This document shows positions 15,922 through 25,078 of a stretch of 64,000 bases of DNA, in pieces (within the stretch, counting starts at the first letter, position 1; every line of letters starts with the position of its first letter). The position numbers were made by a program, and so were the translations under genes. Source of the DNA: 55-13 sp037190145 (GTDB lineage Bacteria > Armatimonadota > Fimbriimonadia > Fimbriimonadales > Fimbriimonadaceae); the NCBI GenBank assembly GCA_037190145.1, contig JBBCJU010000005.1, positions 186,001-250,000 of the forward strand, written 5' to 3'. The notes under the pieces were generated by a model. That model saw only the letters and a program-made list of their open reading frames with translations. It searched no databases and was not told where the DNA came from.

Positions 15922-17172
15922 ATGCAATCAAACGCAGATCGAATGGCGTCCATCCAAGAGCGGCTGAATCTACTTCAGACCGTCGCGGGAACGACATTTG
16001 GAAACCACTCGCTTGATGCAATTCTGCACCAACACATTGCACATGTGTGTAACGTTTTTCGAGCAGATTTCTGCGTCATGAGGAAGCTGATAGATGACCA
16101 ACTTGTGCTACTGGCCAGCCATGGGATTGAACCGTCAAATTTGCTTCCTAGCATAGAGCCCACACTGGGAATTACCCACCACTTAATCCAAAACAAAGCC
16201 CCAATTGGCGTCCCAGATGTTCAAAATCATCCAATAGCATTACCTTCACTTATCAGTCAAAACAAAGTCGAATTCATATCCTATGCCGGCACACCCATGA
16301 TATGCAATGATGTGGTCATCGGTATTCTGGGAGTATTTTATAGAAAGGATCACCACGAATACTCCAAAGACGACCTGCTCCTTTTACAAGCACTTGGGAA
16401 CAGCTTGGCGGTCGCCATTAAGAATCATGAAATGTTTTCTCAGTTGCAAGATATCAATGAAGATCTTGATCAACGAGTAAAGACGAGAACCTCTGAACTA
16501 GAGTCTGCAAATCGCGAACTTGAGGCATTTACTTACACGGTTGCCCATGATCTTCGAACTCCATTACGCGCTATTGTTTCCAACTCTCAAATCCTAATTG
16601 AAGACTTTGAAGAAGCACTGCCGCTAGAAGCTAAAGCACTACTGAACAGACAAGCTGTCGCGGCAAAACGATTGGCTACGATGATGGATGGATTGTTATC
16701 GCTTACAAGGATCGGTAAAGTTGATGTCCAGAAAGCACAAATGAATCTGTCGCGTCTCGCCGAAGAGGTTGCACTTGAATTCATTCGAGCAAACCCAGCT
16801 TGCCCTCCCAAGTTCTCCATTGAGCCAGACATTCTAATAGCCGCCGATTCAAGACTTATCAGAACTTTGCTACAAAACCTTTTTGAAAACTCGGTTAAGT
16901 TTGCCAAACCTAATCAGCCCGCGGTGGTTCGACTAAGAAAGTGCAAGAAAGACAGTGACGTAACGTTCATAGTAGAAGATGAGGGAATCGGCTTTGAAAT
17001 GGAATATTCCGCTAAAGTTTTTCAACCCTTTGAAAGACTTGTGCGTGAAGAAGATTACCCGGGTACTGGAATTGGATTAGCAAGTGTAAAACGTGTTGTA
17101 GATAAGCACCGAGGACTGGTCCAAGTAGACAGTCGGCCTGGCGAGGGTGCTGCGTTCACGTTTAGGCTCTAA
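15922..17172 (+). CDS. GAF-domain sensor histidine kinase
   Basis: A 416-residue cytoplasmic two-component kinase with no membrane segment. An N-terminal GAF sensor (about residues 20-165) is followed by a coiled-coil linker and a HisKA domain with YTVAHDLRTPLRAI, where His209 is the phosphorylated residue. The ATPase domain has an N box (LLQNLFENSVKFAK), a G1 box (VEDEGIGFE), an F box (FQPFERLV) and a G2 box (GTGIGLASVKRVV). The H-box style is that of bacteriophytochrome-like kinases, but the GAF lacks an obvious bilin site. No response regulator is adjacent. A TAAACT box (15907-15912) lies 9 bases before the ATG. The signal sensed is unknown. Confidence 0.93.
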   Translation: MQSNADRMASIQERLNLLQTVAGTTFGNHSLDAILHQHIAHVCNVFRADFCVMRKLIDDQLVLLASHGIEPSNLLPSIEPTLGITHHLIQNKAPIGVPDVQNHPIALPSLISQNKVEFISYAGTPMICNDVVIGILGVFYRKDHHEYSKDDLLLLQALGNSLAVAIKNHEMFSQLQDINEDLDQRVKTRTSELESANRELEAFTYTVAHDLRTPLRAIVSNSQILIEDFEEALPLEAKALLNRQAVAAKRLATMMDGLLSLTRIGKVDVQKAQMNLSRLAEEVALEFIRANPACPPKFSIEPDILIAADSRLIRTLLQNLFENSVKFAKPNQPAVVRLRKCKKDSDVTFIVEDEGIGFEMEYSAKVFQPFERLVREEDYPGTGIGLASVKRVVDKHRGLVQVDSRPGEGAAFTFRL

Positions 17173-17173
17173 T

Positions 17174-17668
17174 CTAGGTGCCTATCTGTATGCCTAACCA
17201 CTTAAATGCCGATTCAAGGGCAGATGTTTGCCTGTAATCCCGTATCTGAAGATGTGAATATCTAGAATCCGTATTTGGCTTAATAAAGAAGCGATTCCGA
17301 TCGCGAATTAGCTTCCCTTGTCGTATGACGATCAAAGTTTCAGGAAAATCCAAGAGTTGAACCCTTCCGCTGTGAATTTGCGGAATCACAAACAAGGGAC
17401 CTGATGCGCTTTCGCGTACAAGAGCCGTCGGAAATTTTTCCCTGAGTACTCTAACCACTTCATCTATCCCAACAGGTAGGTTCAAATAAGTCTCTGTTGC
17501 CTTTAGATTTGAGGAGCCAAAGTCGATAATCTCGGAATAGACTACTTCCCCATTACTGACCAGGTGACTTGTCTCAGGAATGGGTCGAAACACGACATAA
17601 ATGGTCAGTCCCAGCAGACTGACGACTGCAAGAACCAAGCCCTTAAACAAGTTCCCACTGAACTTCAC
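17174..17668 (-). CDS. Membrane-anchored protein of unknown function
   Basis: 164 residues with one N-terminal membrane segment (GLVLAVVSLLGLTIYVVF, about residues 10-27) and a periplasmic remainder rich in beta structure, containing two RDRNRFFIK / YSHLQIRDY stretches. No family motif is recognised. It is convergent with the histidine kinase gene and ends one base away from it, with no terminator between them. It starts at ATG 17668. Confidence 0.6.
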   Translation of the reverse strand: MKFSGNLFKGLVLAVVSLLGLTIYVVFRPIPETSHLVSNGEVVYSEIIDFGSSNLKATETYLNLPVGIDEVVRVLREKFPTALVRESASGPLFVIPQIHSGRVQLLDFPETLIVIRQGKLIRDRNRFFIKPNTDSRYSHLQIRDYRQTSALESAFKWLGIQIGT

Positions 17669-17883
17669 TACTCACAGTTTAGCGTTGTTTTGCAAGATTG
17701 ATAAGTTTCTTGAACTCAACACATAAGCCTGCTCAATGAGATCGGGCTTCAAAGTAGCCCCAACCGCAGAACTCTACAACAGAAACTAAACCTTTCCAAC
17801 TTACTCGCACAAATACCTGGAAAATTTCAAGTTTTTACACTCCAAAACCTAAAGTTGTTTGTGAAGATGACGATGATTAGAAC

Positions 17884-18813
17884 GTGGGAGATTTTACATT
17901 TGAAATGAAGGAGAGTTCTCGAAAGCTTTGGGCTGAAATCCAGGAGCGTACTTTCGAGGCCGTAGTCTGGTGTCGAGACACCTATCAGCATAATCTTGTG
18001 ATTCGAGCCACTATAAACTCGAACCTTGTTTTGCTCGCCCTGTTTTTGATTGACCGCTTGGCCGGACATCCAATGGGCTTGCGGATGATGTACATCCTGC
18101 CAATTTGGCTAGCTGCCAAGTGGGATGGCCGCATCTCAGGCTATATAACCGTCGCCACCACGGCTATCATCATGACGATGGTTGATTTGGAGATGCAGGT
18201 GATTGCTCCAAGCCAAATACCCCTTAACTCCGTCCTCAGACTTGCAGTTTTAGTTGGACTTATGGCGTGCCTAGATCATTTCGAGAGCAATCTGCGAAAG
18301 TATGTTCGAATGGCAACCCGAGACGCTTTAACCGGGGCTTACAATCGCCTTGGCCTAGACGAGTATCTTCCTCGCGCCATTAACAAGGCTCTTGGAAGCG
18401 GAACTTATCTCACGGTAGCCATGATTGATTGCGACAAGTTCAAGCAGATCAACGATGAGTTCGGTCACGAGTATGGAGACGAGATTCTCAAGAAGCTCAC
18501 CCGACTACTCCGCCGATCTGCTTCAAACAGCCTTCTGGCCAGAAATGGGGGCGACGAGTTTGTTCTAGTTCTACCTGGCAAAACCCCCAGTGAAGCTCAA
18601 AAGATCCTTGAACAAGTCAAGTGGAAGTTTCGAGAAAGCACGGTTATTGATAACACCTGCGCCAGCTTTAGCTATGGATTAGCTCGATTAGGATTTGATG
18701 GTAATACTGTTGAAGCTTTGATGAAGTCCGCCGACCGCAATATGTACATCAACAAAGCGGCTCAGAACCTGGCCATCGTCGAAACAGATCAACGAGTGAA
18801 ACAACCGGCCTAA
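17884..18813 (+). CDS. Membrane-bound diguanylate cyclase (GGDEF)
   Basis: 309 residues. Several hydrophobic segments between residues 45 and 132 form a membrane input module (MMYILPIWLAAKW and SVLRLAVLVGLMACL among them). The GGDEF domain follows from about residue 140: DALTGAYNRLGLDEYL, DCDKFKQINDEFGHEYGD, and the active-site loop ARNGGDEFVLV (residues 219-229). All catalytic positions are intact, so it should make cyclic di-GMP from two GTP. The product-inhibition I-site (RxxD five residues before the loop) is missing. The start is GTG at 17884 without a ribosome site. No c-di-GMP riboswitch is seen nearby. Confidence 0.93.
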   Translation: MGDFTFEMKESSRKLWAEIQERTFEAVVWCRDTYQHNLVIRATINSNLVLLALFLIDRLAGHPMGLRMMYILPIWLAAKWDGRISGYITVATTAIIMTMVDLEMQVIAPSQIPLNSVLRLAVLVGLMACLDHFESNLRKYVRMATRDALTGAYNRLGLDEYLPRAINKALGSGTYLTVAMIDCDKFKQINDEFGHEYGDEILKKLTRLLRRSASNSLLARNGGDEFVLVLPGKTPSEAQKILEQVKWKFRESTVIDNTCASFSYGLARLGFDGNTVEALMKSADRNMYINKAAQNLAIVETDQRVKQPA

Positions 18814-18823
18814 TCAAAACCAT

Positions 18824-18860
18824 AAAGAAAGCCTTTCCAGTTTTTGGAAAGGCTTTCTTT
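18824..18860. terminator. Bidirectional terminator between GGDEF and adaptor genes
   Basis: A 15-base-pair perfect stem (18824-18838 with 18846-18860) with A-rich and T-rich outer arms on each side. It serves the convergent diguanylate cyclase and adaptor-like genes, and overlaps the stop codon of the latter. Confidence 0.85.
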
Positions 18861-20010
18861 ACGAGCGCGGAGCAAAGCCGATGACAACCAACGTGTCTAG
18901 ATTACTAACCTTCGTCCCAGGTTCAATCACAGACTGAACATAGCCAGTTGCTGGAGCAACAATTCTCAAAGCATCCCGCTTTTTTCGCAACTCCAGAATC
19001 TTTGTCCTAAGCTGAGCTATCCTGGCTTCCTTGTTAGGATCTTCTACATCAACCAGATTCACTTGCAAAGGCGCATGACTTTCTTCAGTCGAAATCGAGC
19101 CATAGATAATTCGCTTGACTGGCTTAGCATCCACAACTTCAGAGGGTGCATCATTCTTCACTTTCCGAAGTTCGCTGGCTTTGTTCTTTGCCAAATCGAT
19201 CTTCTTGTTCATGTCGGCAAGATCCTTGTTTGCCTTCAAAATCCGGTCTTTAAGATCAGAAACGACCTTTTCAAAATCGCGGATAGTCGCCTGTACACTT
19301 GAGACCTTATCTTTCAAGCTCACGACATCAGCAGAAGCCGATTGGAAAGCCTCAACGCTGGCATCTAGCTTCTTTTTCGGGATCGCACCCATATCATACA
19401 GGCGCTGCATCTTGTCCCAATCTTTCTCCAAATCACTCAGCCGAGATTCTGCATTTCGAACATCCGTCTCAGCTAGTCCTAAAGAAACTCTAGCTTCTTG
19501 CGCAGAAGCCTCGGCGACCTCTTTATCTGCGCTGAGTTCCTTAATCAACACTTGACCGGCATCTGCCTGACCAGACAAAGTCTTCACTTGACCCTCAACG
19601 GCAGAAGTATCTACTGGAGGTGTTTTCTTCGGTAAAGGAGCAGGAGCCGGGTTAGACCATACGACTCTCGGCAGAGAGCCAATACCGCCTGAGATTCCCT
19701 CTTCTACCACGGCCTCCTTCGTCCCCAACATCGTTAACTTCAACTCGTTTTCTAGCTGAAGAATCTCTTCCTCAAGCTTAGGATCAATCAAAGTAACAAG
19801 AGGAGTACCGGCTTCAACCTTATCACCTACCGCGATATCAACGCGTTTAACTTCAGCATCCCACCGTGAAGTAATTTCTATTTCTTTGGCCGCAGATTCT
19901 TCGTCCGTGCCGACTTTGGGAAGTGCAATCGCAACGATCAGCGTAGCGGCAAGCGCGAGCACAATCATCGGCGCACGTAGAACACGGGACTTTGGCTTCT
20001 GGGGATGCAT
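18859..20010 (-). CDS. HlyD-like membrane fusion (adaptor) protein
   Basis: 383 residues. It has one N-terminal membrane helix (APMIVLALAATLIVAIAL, residues 14-31), a half lipoyl/biotinyl-type motif (VKRVDIAVGDKVEAGTPLVTL, about 55-75), then a long coiled-coil hairpin (about 130-290) rich in Ala, Asp, Glu and Lys. The second lipoyl half follows (RIVAPATGYVQSVIEPGTKV) near the C-terminus. This is the plan of periplasmic adaptor proteins of efflux pumps and type I secretion systems. No transporter or outer-membrane channel is adjacent, which is unusual. It is the last gene of a minus-strand run with two Gfo/Idh enzymes and a lipoprotein. Confidence 0.8.
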   Translation of the reverse strand: MHPQKPKSRVLRAPMIVLALAATLIVAIALPKVGTDEESAAKEIEITSRWDAEVKRVDIAVGDKVEAGTPLVTLIDPKLEEEILQLENELKLTMLGTKEAVVEEGISGGIGSLPRVVWSNPAPAPLPKKTPPVDTSAVEGQVKTLSGQADAGQVLIKELSADKEVAEASAQEARVSLGLAETDVRNAESRLSDLEKDWDKMQRLYDMGAIPKKKLDASVEAFQSASADVVSLKDKVSSVQATIRDFEKVVSDLKDRILKANKDLADMNKKIDLAKNKASELRKVKNDAPSEVVDAKPVKRIIYGSISTEESHAPLQVNLVDVEDPNKEARIAQLRTKILELRKKRDALRIVAPATGYVQSVIEPGTKVSNLDTLVVIGFAPRS

Positions 20011-20053
20011 CTATCTTAGTAATAACCCAGTTCTGCCCAAAACGTTCAGAAAA

Positions 20054-21082
20054 CTACAAATCTTGGGCCGATGGTCGCACCCTATTTGCCATCGCTTCCC
20101 TCGTCGCTTGCCAAGCAATTCGGGTCGCTATGATCCCATCTTCAGCAGTTGGCAATCCACTCACATCTCCCGTTTGAATTGCCCGTGCAAATTCAGCATA
20201 CATTCCGGCAAAGTTCTTTTCCGATGCCCCAGAAGCAGTTATAGTCTCCTGTCCAGTTCTGGCCTCAAGCACATATCCGTCGCGAAGGTATCTGATGACC
20301 CCGCCATCTCCAATCAACTCATAGCTAAAAGAAGCCAGCGGATTTCTAGCGGTATGCGTGTACGAAAAACTCATCTCAACCAAGGTGTGAGCTCCCTTAC
20401 AATGATCCATGTGAAGGAACATATGGTCGGGAGCATCGTAGTCAGCCACCCAAGCCCCATGTCCATGAACCTGAGCGACCTCATCCTTCAACCACATGCG
20501 TGCTAGATCGATACAGTGGACACCGCAATCTACCATCGGGCCGCCTTCCACCATTCTTCCCCGCCAACGTGGACTCTCAATCCAGCTCCCATTCTTGTCA
20601 GGTTCAAATCGCCCGTGTAAGTTCCAGATGTAAACCAACCTCAAGGATCGAACCGTTCCAATCACTCCATCCGCTACCCATTGCTCAATCTGCTTCGCAA
20701 CTGGACTAAACCGGTAGCAATATCCAATGGTAAAGACCTTTCCCGATCCTTCCATGACTTGAGCCATCTCAACCGCCTCGTCTTCGTCGTCCGATATCGG
20801 CTTTTCGCATAAAACATGGACGCCTTGCTTTGCGGCAATAAGCACGTTCTCATAGTGAGTCGGAGCTGGGGATGCAATCACGACCGCATCAAGATTGGCT
20901 CTGTAAAAGTTGGTTAGGTCTTTATAGGTCGGTGGGTTTCCAAACTTTGCCGCAGTAGTGGCTAGTCGCTCTTCGTTTGGGTCAAAGAGTGCCGCTACCT
21001 GATATTCACCACTCGAAACAATCGCGGGGAGATGGCCAAAGTTGGCAACCTCCCCGCATCCGACGATTCCAATTCGAATCAC
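20054..21082 (-). CDS. Gfo/Idh/MocA family oxidoreductase
   Basis: A 342-residue NAD(P)-dependent sugar dehydrogenase-like protein. The Rossmann motif RIGIVGCGEVANFGHLP is at the very N-terminus, and VLCEKPISDDEDEA at about residue 94 is the family's Glu-Lys-Pro signature. VEGGPMVDCGVHCIDLARMW near 180 contains the Asp-x-Gly-x-His active-site motif. The start is GTG (MIRIG). It lies 6 bases after the small lipoprotein gene and 43 bases before the adaptor gene, so all are probably one operon. The substrate is unknown. Confidence 0.9.
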   Translation of the reverse strand: MIRIGIVGCGEVANFGHLPAIVSSGEYQVAALFDPNEERLATTAAKFGNPPTYKDLTNFYRANLDAVVIASPAPTHYENVLIAAKQGVHVLCEKPISDDEDEAVEMAQVMEGSGKVFTIGYCYRFSPVAKQIEQWVADGVIGTVRSLRLVYIWNLHGRFEPDKNGSWIESPRWRGRMVEGGPMVDCGVHCIDLARMWLKDEVAQVHGHGAWVADYDAPDHMFLHMDHCKGAHTLVEMSFSYTHTARNPLASFSYELIGDGGVIRYLRDGYVLEARTGQETITASGASEKNFAGMYAEFARAIQTGDVSGLPTAEDGIIATRIAWQATREAMANRVRPSAQDL

Positions 21083-21088
21083 TTGTGT

Positions 21089-21457
21089 TTAGTGTCCGGT
21101 TCCGTGCCCACCGGCTGCTCTTGCCGCCTCTTTGGCGGGCAGTGGCTGATAATCACCACTTCTGTCGCTCGGTTTTGCTTTCGCCAAGCTATGGCCAGAC
21201 ATGCTGGTTACCGCATCTGGCCCAGCTAGTTTCTTAAACTTAGGCTCCGTATAGGTTGGAGTCTCCATGGTTTGCTTTGTGCCAACCACTTGTCCGCCTG
21301 TACCCTCGGCAATTCCGCCCCAAGCATAAGGGTCACCCTTGTATGGTAAAGGTTGGTTAGGAGCCGTTGCCGATTGCATACTCTCTAAACCTTTTGACCG
21401 GCAACCGAATGCAAACAGCGCCAGTCCCACAAGCAAAAATTCCTTCCTTAGAACCAT
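21089..21457 (-). CDS. Small lipoprotein of unknown function
   Basis: 122 residues. A clear lipoprotein signal ends in ALFAFGC, giving an anchored Cys at about residue 19. The mature part is low in complexity, rich in Gly, Pro, Lys and Ala, and ends GGHGTGH. It probably has little fixed structure. It lies between two Gfo/Idh genes (15-base and 6-base gaps), so it is expressed with them. No family is recognised. Confidence 0.7.
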   Translation of the reverse strand: MVLRKEFLLVGLALFAFGCRSKGLESMQSATAPNQPLPYKGDPYAWGGIAEGTGGQVVGTKQTMETPTYTEPKFKKLAGPDAVTSMSGHSLAKAKPSDRSGDYQPLPAKEAARAAGGHGTGH

Positions 21458-21472
21458 TCTCTCTAATCTACC

Positions 21473-22546
21473 CTAGTATGTGATGTCTACGGCTTCTTCC
21501 TTACCCGTTTGACTGCTCTTATAGAGCGCATCAAAGATCGCGTTAAGGATTAGGCCATTCTCACCCGGAACCGGTGACGGCTTGTTATTATGGATTGCGT
21601 CTATAAATGCCTTCACCTCATCGACGTGAGCCGATTCGACTTGTGGAACATTTGTCGGCCGCATGTTAAAGAGTTGCCGGTTTTGCTCGGTGTAAATCTC
21701 AAGCGGAGCCTCTCCCCAGCCCTTAACCACAGCTCCGGCTTTGGTGCCAAACAACTGGGTTTGGAATGGATCACCATCCAAGTTAGCCATGAAGGAACTT
21801 TCCAGGACTACCACCGCTCCATTATCAAACTTGATCAAACCAACCGCGAAGTCTTCAACCGTAAACTTATCTCGGTCGTAGTCTCCCCAGTTGTTATACA
21901 GTTCGGGATTCTTCCCGAGCGTATCCCAGGTCTTTCCACTTGCGCTAACGGGCTTCGGATATCCCATCAAGAACAGCGTTAGGTCAAGGATATGAACTCC
22001 GATATCAATAAGCGGACCGCCCCCCTGCTTCTCCTTATCGATGAACACACCCCAAGCAGGTACGCCTCGGCGACGCAAAGCTTGAGCACGAGCATAGTAG
22101 ATGTCGCCCATGTGGCCCCCGTCAATGTACTCTTTCATGAAACGGGCTTGACCAGTAAACCGCTGCTGAAGCGCAACCTGCAAAATCTTGCCGGAGTCTC
22201 TTGCTACCGCGCACATCTTGCGAGCTTCTTCCGCATTCATGGCTAACGGCTTCTCGCAAAGAACATGCAAACCTGCGTTCAGGGCATCCACCGAGGGTTG
22301 TAGATGATAAGCGTTAGGCGTGGTGACGGAGACAGCGTCTAGCTTTTCCTCCGCAAGCATCGTCTTGTAATCTGTGTAAGTCTTCTCGATATTGTATTTT
22401 TCGGCCGCGGTCTTTGCGGTTTCCGGGTTAATATCGCAGACGGCGACCATTTCACAGAGGTCCGGCATGGAGGCATAGCCTCGCATGTGACTGCTTTGGG
22501 CGATTCCGCCACTACCAATAATTCCGATTCTGAGCTTGTCCGACAT
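21473..22546 (-). CDS. Gfo/Idh/MocA family oxidoreductase
   Basis: About 357 residues from the Met of MSDKLRIGIIGSGGIAQSSH, chosen because it places the Rossmann strand at the expected position; an ATG seven codons upstream is an alternative. VLCEKPLAMNAEEA (about residue 90) is the Glu-Lys-Pro signature and GGGPLIDIGVHILDLTLFLM (about 168) the Asp-x-Gly-x-His active-site motif. It is the first gene of the minus-strand run Gfo/Idh - lipoprotein - Gfo/Idh - adaptor. Its substrate is unknown; many paralogues like this in one genome suggest broad sugar or inositol catabolism. Confidence 0.92.
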   Translation of the reverse strand: MSDKLRIGIIGSGGIAQSSHMRGYASMPDLCEMVAVCDINPETAKTAAEKYNIEKTYTDYKTMLAEEKLDAVSVTTPNAYHLQPSVDALNAGLHVLCEKPLAMNAEEARKMCAVARDSGKILQVALQQRFTGQARFMKEYIDGGHMGDIYYARAQALRRRGVPAWGVFIDKEKQGGGPLIDIGVHILDLTLFLMGYPKPVSASGKTWDTLGKNPELYNNWGDYDRDKFTVEDFAVGLIKFDNGAVVVLESSFMANLDGDPFQTQLFGTKAGAVVKGWGEAPLEIYTEQNRQLFNMRPTNVPQVESAHVDEVKAFIDAIHNNKPSPVPGENGLILNAIFDALYKSSQTGKEEAVDITY

Positions 22547-22623
22547 AGGCGTTCCGCAATCATACACCTACAGAACCCGCTTTGGCACGGGAAGAAAACC
22601 AGTTCTTGCAACCGCGAATATTC

Positions 22624-23379
22624 TTACGCGCTTCCCGTTGGTTCCTCGGTTGGGATGGGAACTCGGTTTAAGTAAGCAATGACGGCTCCTACAACTGCAA
22701 TAGTGCCCAACCCCACCCAGAAAACCGCCTCCGGCATATGAGGAACGTGAAACGGCAAGGCTTGTGGGTTCAGCAACTGGAATTTAGCCGCAGAGTGGAA
22801 GAAGAGTTTCACACCCACCCAACCTACTAGAATATAGGCAACGTGATCCAATACCGGGAATCTCTCAAGTAAACGGATAAAGAGGCTGGCCGCGAATCGC
22901 AATAGCACAATGCCGATGATGGCGCCTGCATAGACCACCCAAATCTTATCTTCCATCACCCCTTTACCGGGACGGCTGATAAACCCGATCCCCGCTAAAA
23001 CACTGTCCAATGCAAAGGCGATATCAGTCAGCTCAACGGCGATGACAGTCTGCCAGAAACCTCCTCCCACCTTTTTGACAGCGTGATCCCCTCCTGATTT
23101 TTGGAGAAAGTGCTTAACCGGTAGCGCAAACAGATAAAGGGCACCCAAAGCTTGAAGCCACCACTGGTTCAAAACCACGGAGGCAAAGATGATGGCGATA
23201 AACCGAAAAACAAACGCTCCTCCCAATCCATACAACAGGGCCTTCTGTTGAAACTTCTTAGGAAGGTGGCGAACCATTATCGCCAAAACCAGTGCGTTGT
23301 CGGCTGAAAGCAATGCCTCCAGAAGAACAAGGGCGCCTACTCCAGCTAAATCTGACGGTTGAAACGTTTGACCAAACAT
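22624..23379 (-). CDS. TerC-family integral membrane protein
   Basis: 251 residues with about seven membrane helices. Both halves carry the family's acidic motif: LLEALLSADNALVLAI at about residue 20 and AVELTDIAFALDSVLAG at about 114. The Glu and Asp residues in these repeats are thought to bind divalent metal. Related proteins export manganese or insert calcium or manganese into exoenzymes; some are linked to tellurite resistance. No yybP/ykoY manganese riboswitch is present upstream, although this class often has one. It is divergent from the FmdB-like gene. Confidence 0.9.
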   Translation of the reverse strand: MFGQTFQPSDLAGVGALVLLEALLSADNALVLAIMVRHLPKKFQQKALLYGLGGAFVFRFIAIIFASVVLNQWWLQALGALYLFALPVKHFLQKSGGDHAVKKVGGGFWQTVIAVELTDIAFALDSVLAGIGFISRPGKGVMEDKIWVVYAGAIIGIVLLRFAASLFIRLLERFPVLDHVAYILVGWVGVKLFFHSAAKFQLLNPQALPFHVPHMPEAVFWVGLGTIAVVGAVIAYLNRVPIPTEEPTGSA

Positions 23380-23448
23380 GCGCGAACCTAGAAAGTATGA
23401 ATCAAATCGCCCTAAGTCTCAGGGTCCAGGTCTGCCAAAATATCAGTT

Positions 23449-23739
23449 ATGCCAACCTACGTCTACGAGTGCTCGTCATGCCATGACGTTTATGAAGTCG
23501 AACAACGCATTACCGAAAATCCACTTAAAGATTGCCGATGTGGCTCTTTGGGAACAATCAAACGCGTTATCCAGCCAGTAGGCATTGCATTCAAAGGGTC
23601 AGGATTCTATGTAAACGATAGTCAAGGCTCTAGCACCCCTGCAACTACAACGACCGCGGAGACAACGGATTGCACAGGGAATCCATCGAGTTGCGCTTGC
23701 AGCACACCCACAGCCGATACCGCGACAACCACCAGTTAA
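23449..23739 (+). CDS. FmdB-type zinc ribbon protein
   Basis: 96 residues. The first 45 form the FmdB/CxxC zinc ribbon: MPTYVYECSSCHDVYEVEQ with Cys8 and Cys11, then Cys29 and Cys31 in DCRCGS. The second pair is CxC rather than the usual CxxC. The IKRVIQPVGIAFKGSGFYVND segment is the conserved tail of the family. The last 35 residues are low in complexity and rich in Thr and Ser, with a Cys-x-Cys. The regulatory role proposed for FmdB proteins is not proven. Confidence 0.88.
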   Translation: MPTYVYECSSCHDVYEVEQRITENPLKDCRCGSLGTIKRVIQPVGIAFKGSGFYVNDSQGSSTPATTTTAETTDCTGNPSSCACSTPTADTATTTS

Positions 23740-23794
23740 CGTTGCATTTTTCGATTTCTGATCATCACCGGTAAACTCAATCGTCATAACTACA

Positions 23795-24268
23795 ATGAAA
23801 CTCTTCTCGCTTATCCTTCTATCAGCTTTAGTAAGCCTTGGTCTGGCACAGGCGCCCGACCCCACGGTTACAGTCTCTGCTCCTCCAAAGCAAGTTGTAG
23901 CAGGTGCGAAATTGACGCTCACTGTCACCTTGACGTTTGCTGAGGGTTTTCATGGCTATCAAAATCCTCCTGCCCAGGAATATGAGATTCCAGTAACCAT
24001 TAAGGTTGACGGCAAAGAGTTTAAGGTAGTCAAAGTTGCCTACCCTGCCGGAAAGGATGCAAAGATCGGTGGAAGCGATACGGCTACCAAAGCCTATGAG
24101 GGAAGCATCAAGATTCCCATCACCTTAACCGCTCCTACCAAAGTTGGGGCCAAAACGTTAAAGATCACCGTTGGTTACCAGCAATGCGATGAAACCACTT
24201 GTTTCCCTCCCAGCGAAATCAGCAAGACCGTTAAAGTAAACGTTGTCAAAAAGGTCGCTAAGGGTTGA
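23795..24268 (+). CDS. Secreted DsbD alpha-domain-like protein
   Basis: 157 residues with a signal peptide (MKLFSLILLSALVSLGLAQA) and one immunoglobulin-like domain resembling the periplasmic N-terminal (alpha) domain of DsbD. YQQCDETTCFPPSE near residue 130 holds the Cys pair that in DsbD exchanges disulfides with partner proteins. It lacks the membrane and thioredoxin parts. A full DsbD is encoded 1 kb downstream on the other strand, so it may be a partner or a stand-alone alpha domain. Its stop codon overlaps the start of kdsA by 4 bases (TTGA). Confidence 0.75.
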   Translation: MKLFSLILLSALVSLGLAQAPDPTVTVSAPPKQVVAGAKLTLTVTLTFAEGFHGYQNPPAQEYEIPVTIKVDGKEFKVVKVAYPAGKDAKIGGSDTATKAYEGSIKIPITLTAPTKVGAKTLKITVGYQQCDETTCFPPSEISKTVKVNVVKKVAKG

Positions 24269-25077
24269 ACGTAAAAAACCTAGAAATTGGCCCGGAGCGA
24301 CTCACCCTCATCGCCGGGCCATGCCTTGCTGAGTCCAAGGATTTGTGCTTTGAAGTTGCCGAAACGGTCAGCAAACTTGCTGATGAGCTTGGGCTTAACT
24401 ATATTTTCAAAGCATCGTTTGATAAAGCAAACCGGACCTCGGCCAGCACAACCCGCGGCGATGGTATGGAAGCAGGCCTCAGCATATTAGGGGAGATTTC
24501 AGAAAAGCTCTCTCTACCCACTACAACCGATATTCATCTTCCCGACCAAGCTTTACCAGTTGCCAAGGTAGTGGATTTACTCCAAATCCCTGCATTTCTG
24601 TGCCGACAAAGCGATCTACTGGAAGCTTGCGCGGCTACCGGAAAACCTGTAAACGTCAAGAAGGGTCAATTCCTTGCTCCTCAGGATACAAAGAACATTG
24701 TCGAGAAGCTAAAAGGATATGAAGCGAACGGGACTATGCTCACTGAGCGAGGCACCACTTTTGGCTACAACATGCTGGTAGTGGACATGCCTGGACTAGA
24801 GATCATGCGTTCATTCGGCGTTCCCGTCTGCTTCGATGCCACACATTCAGCTCAACGTCCAGGAGCAGGTGGAATCTCTAGCGGTGGAAACAGAGACCAA
24901 ATCCCCGCCCTATCCCGTGCTGCAGTCGCCGTAGGAATTGATGCCCTCTTCATGGAGATTCATCCAAACCCTGAAAAGGCCCTTTCTGATTCTGCAACTC
25001 AATGGCCCCTTGCAAAAGCCAGAGAGCTTCTTGAGAGCTTAGTCGTCATTGACCAAGCTCGTAAGCGATCAATCTAG
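24265..25077 (+). CDS. kdsA: KdsA, Kdo-8-phosphate synthase
   Basis: Condenses phosphoenolpyruvate with arabinose-5-phosphate to Kdo-8-phosphate, the first step of Kdo synthesis for lipopolysaccharide. 270 residues, the normal size. The N-terminal LIAGPCLAES motif, the KASFDKANRTS substrate loop (about residue 49), VNVKKGQFLAPQD (about 129) and CFDATHSAQRPG (about 193) are all present and diagnostic. The Cys in IAGPCLAES at about residue 19 fits neither class decisively. The start is TTG overlapping the upstream stop. It shows that the organism makes a Kdo-containing outer membrane glycolipid. Confidence 0.95.
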   Translation: MNVKNLEIGPERLTLIAGPCLAESKDLCFEVAETVSKLADELGLNYIFKASFDKANRTSASTTRGDGMEAGLSILGEISEKLSLPTTTDIHLPDQALPVAKVVDLLQIPAFLCRQSDLLEACAATGKPVNVKKGQFLAPQDTKNIVEKLKGYEANGTMLTERGTTFGYNMLVVDMPGLEIMRSFGVPVCFDATHSAQRPGAGGISSGGNRDQIPALSRAAVAVGIDALFMEIHPNPEKALSDSATQWPLAKARELLESLVVIDQARKRSI

Positions 25078-25078
25078 T

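Noticed and set aside
17669..17883. A c-di-GMP (GEMM) riboswitch or small gene before the diguanylate cyclase
   Set aside because: No GEMM core was found, and the short frames in the region have no supporting features.
22624..23448. A yybP/ykoY manganese riboswitch before the TerC gene
   Set aside because: The 70 bases between the divergent genes are too short and lack the motif.
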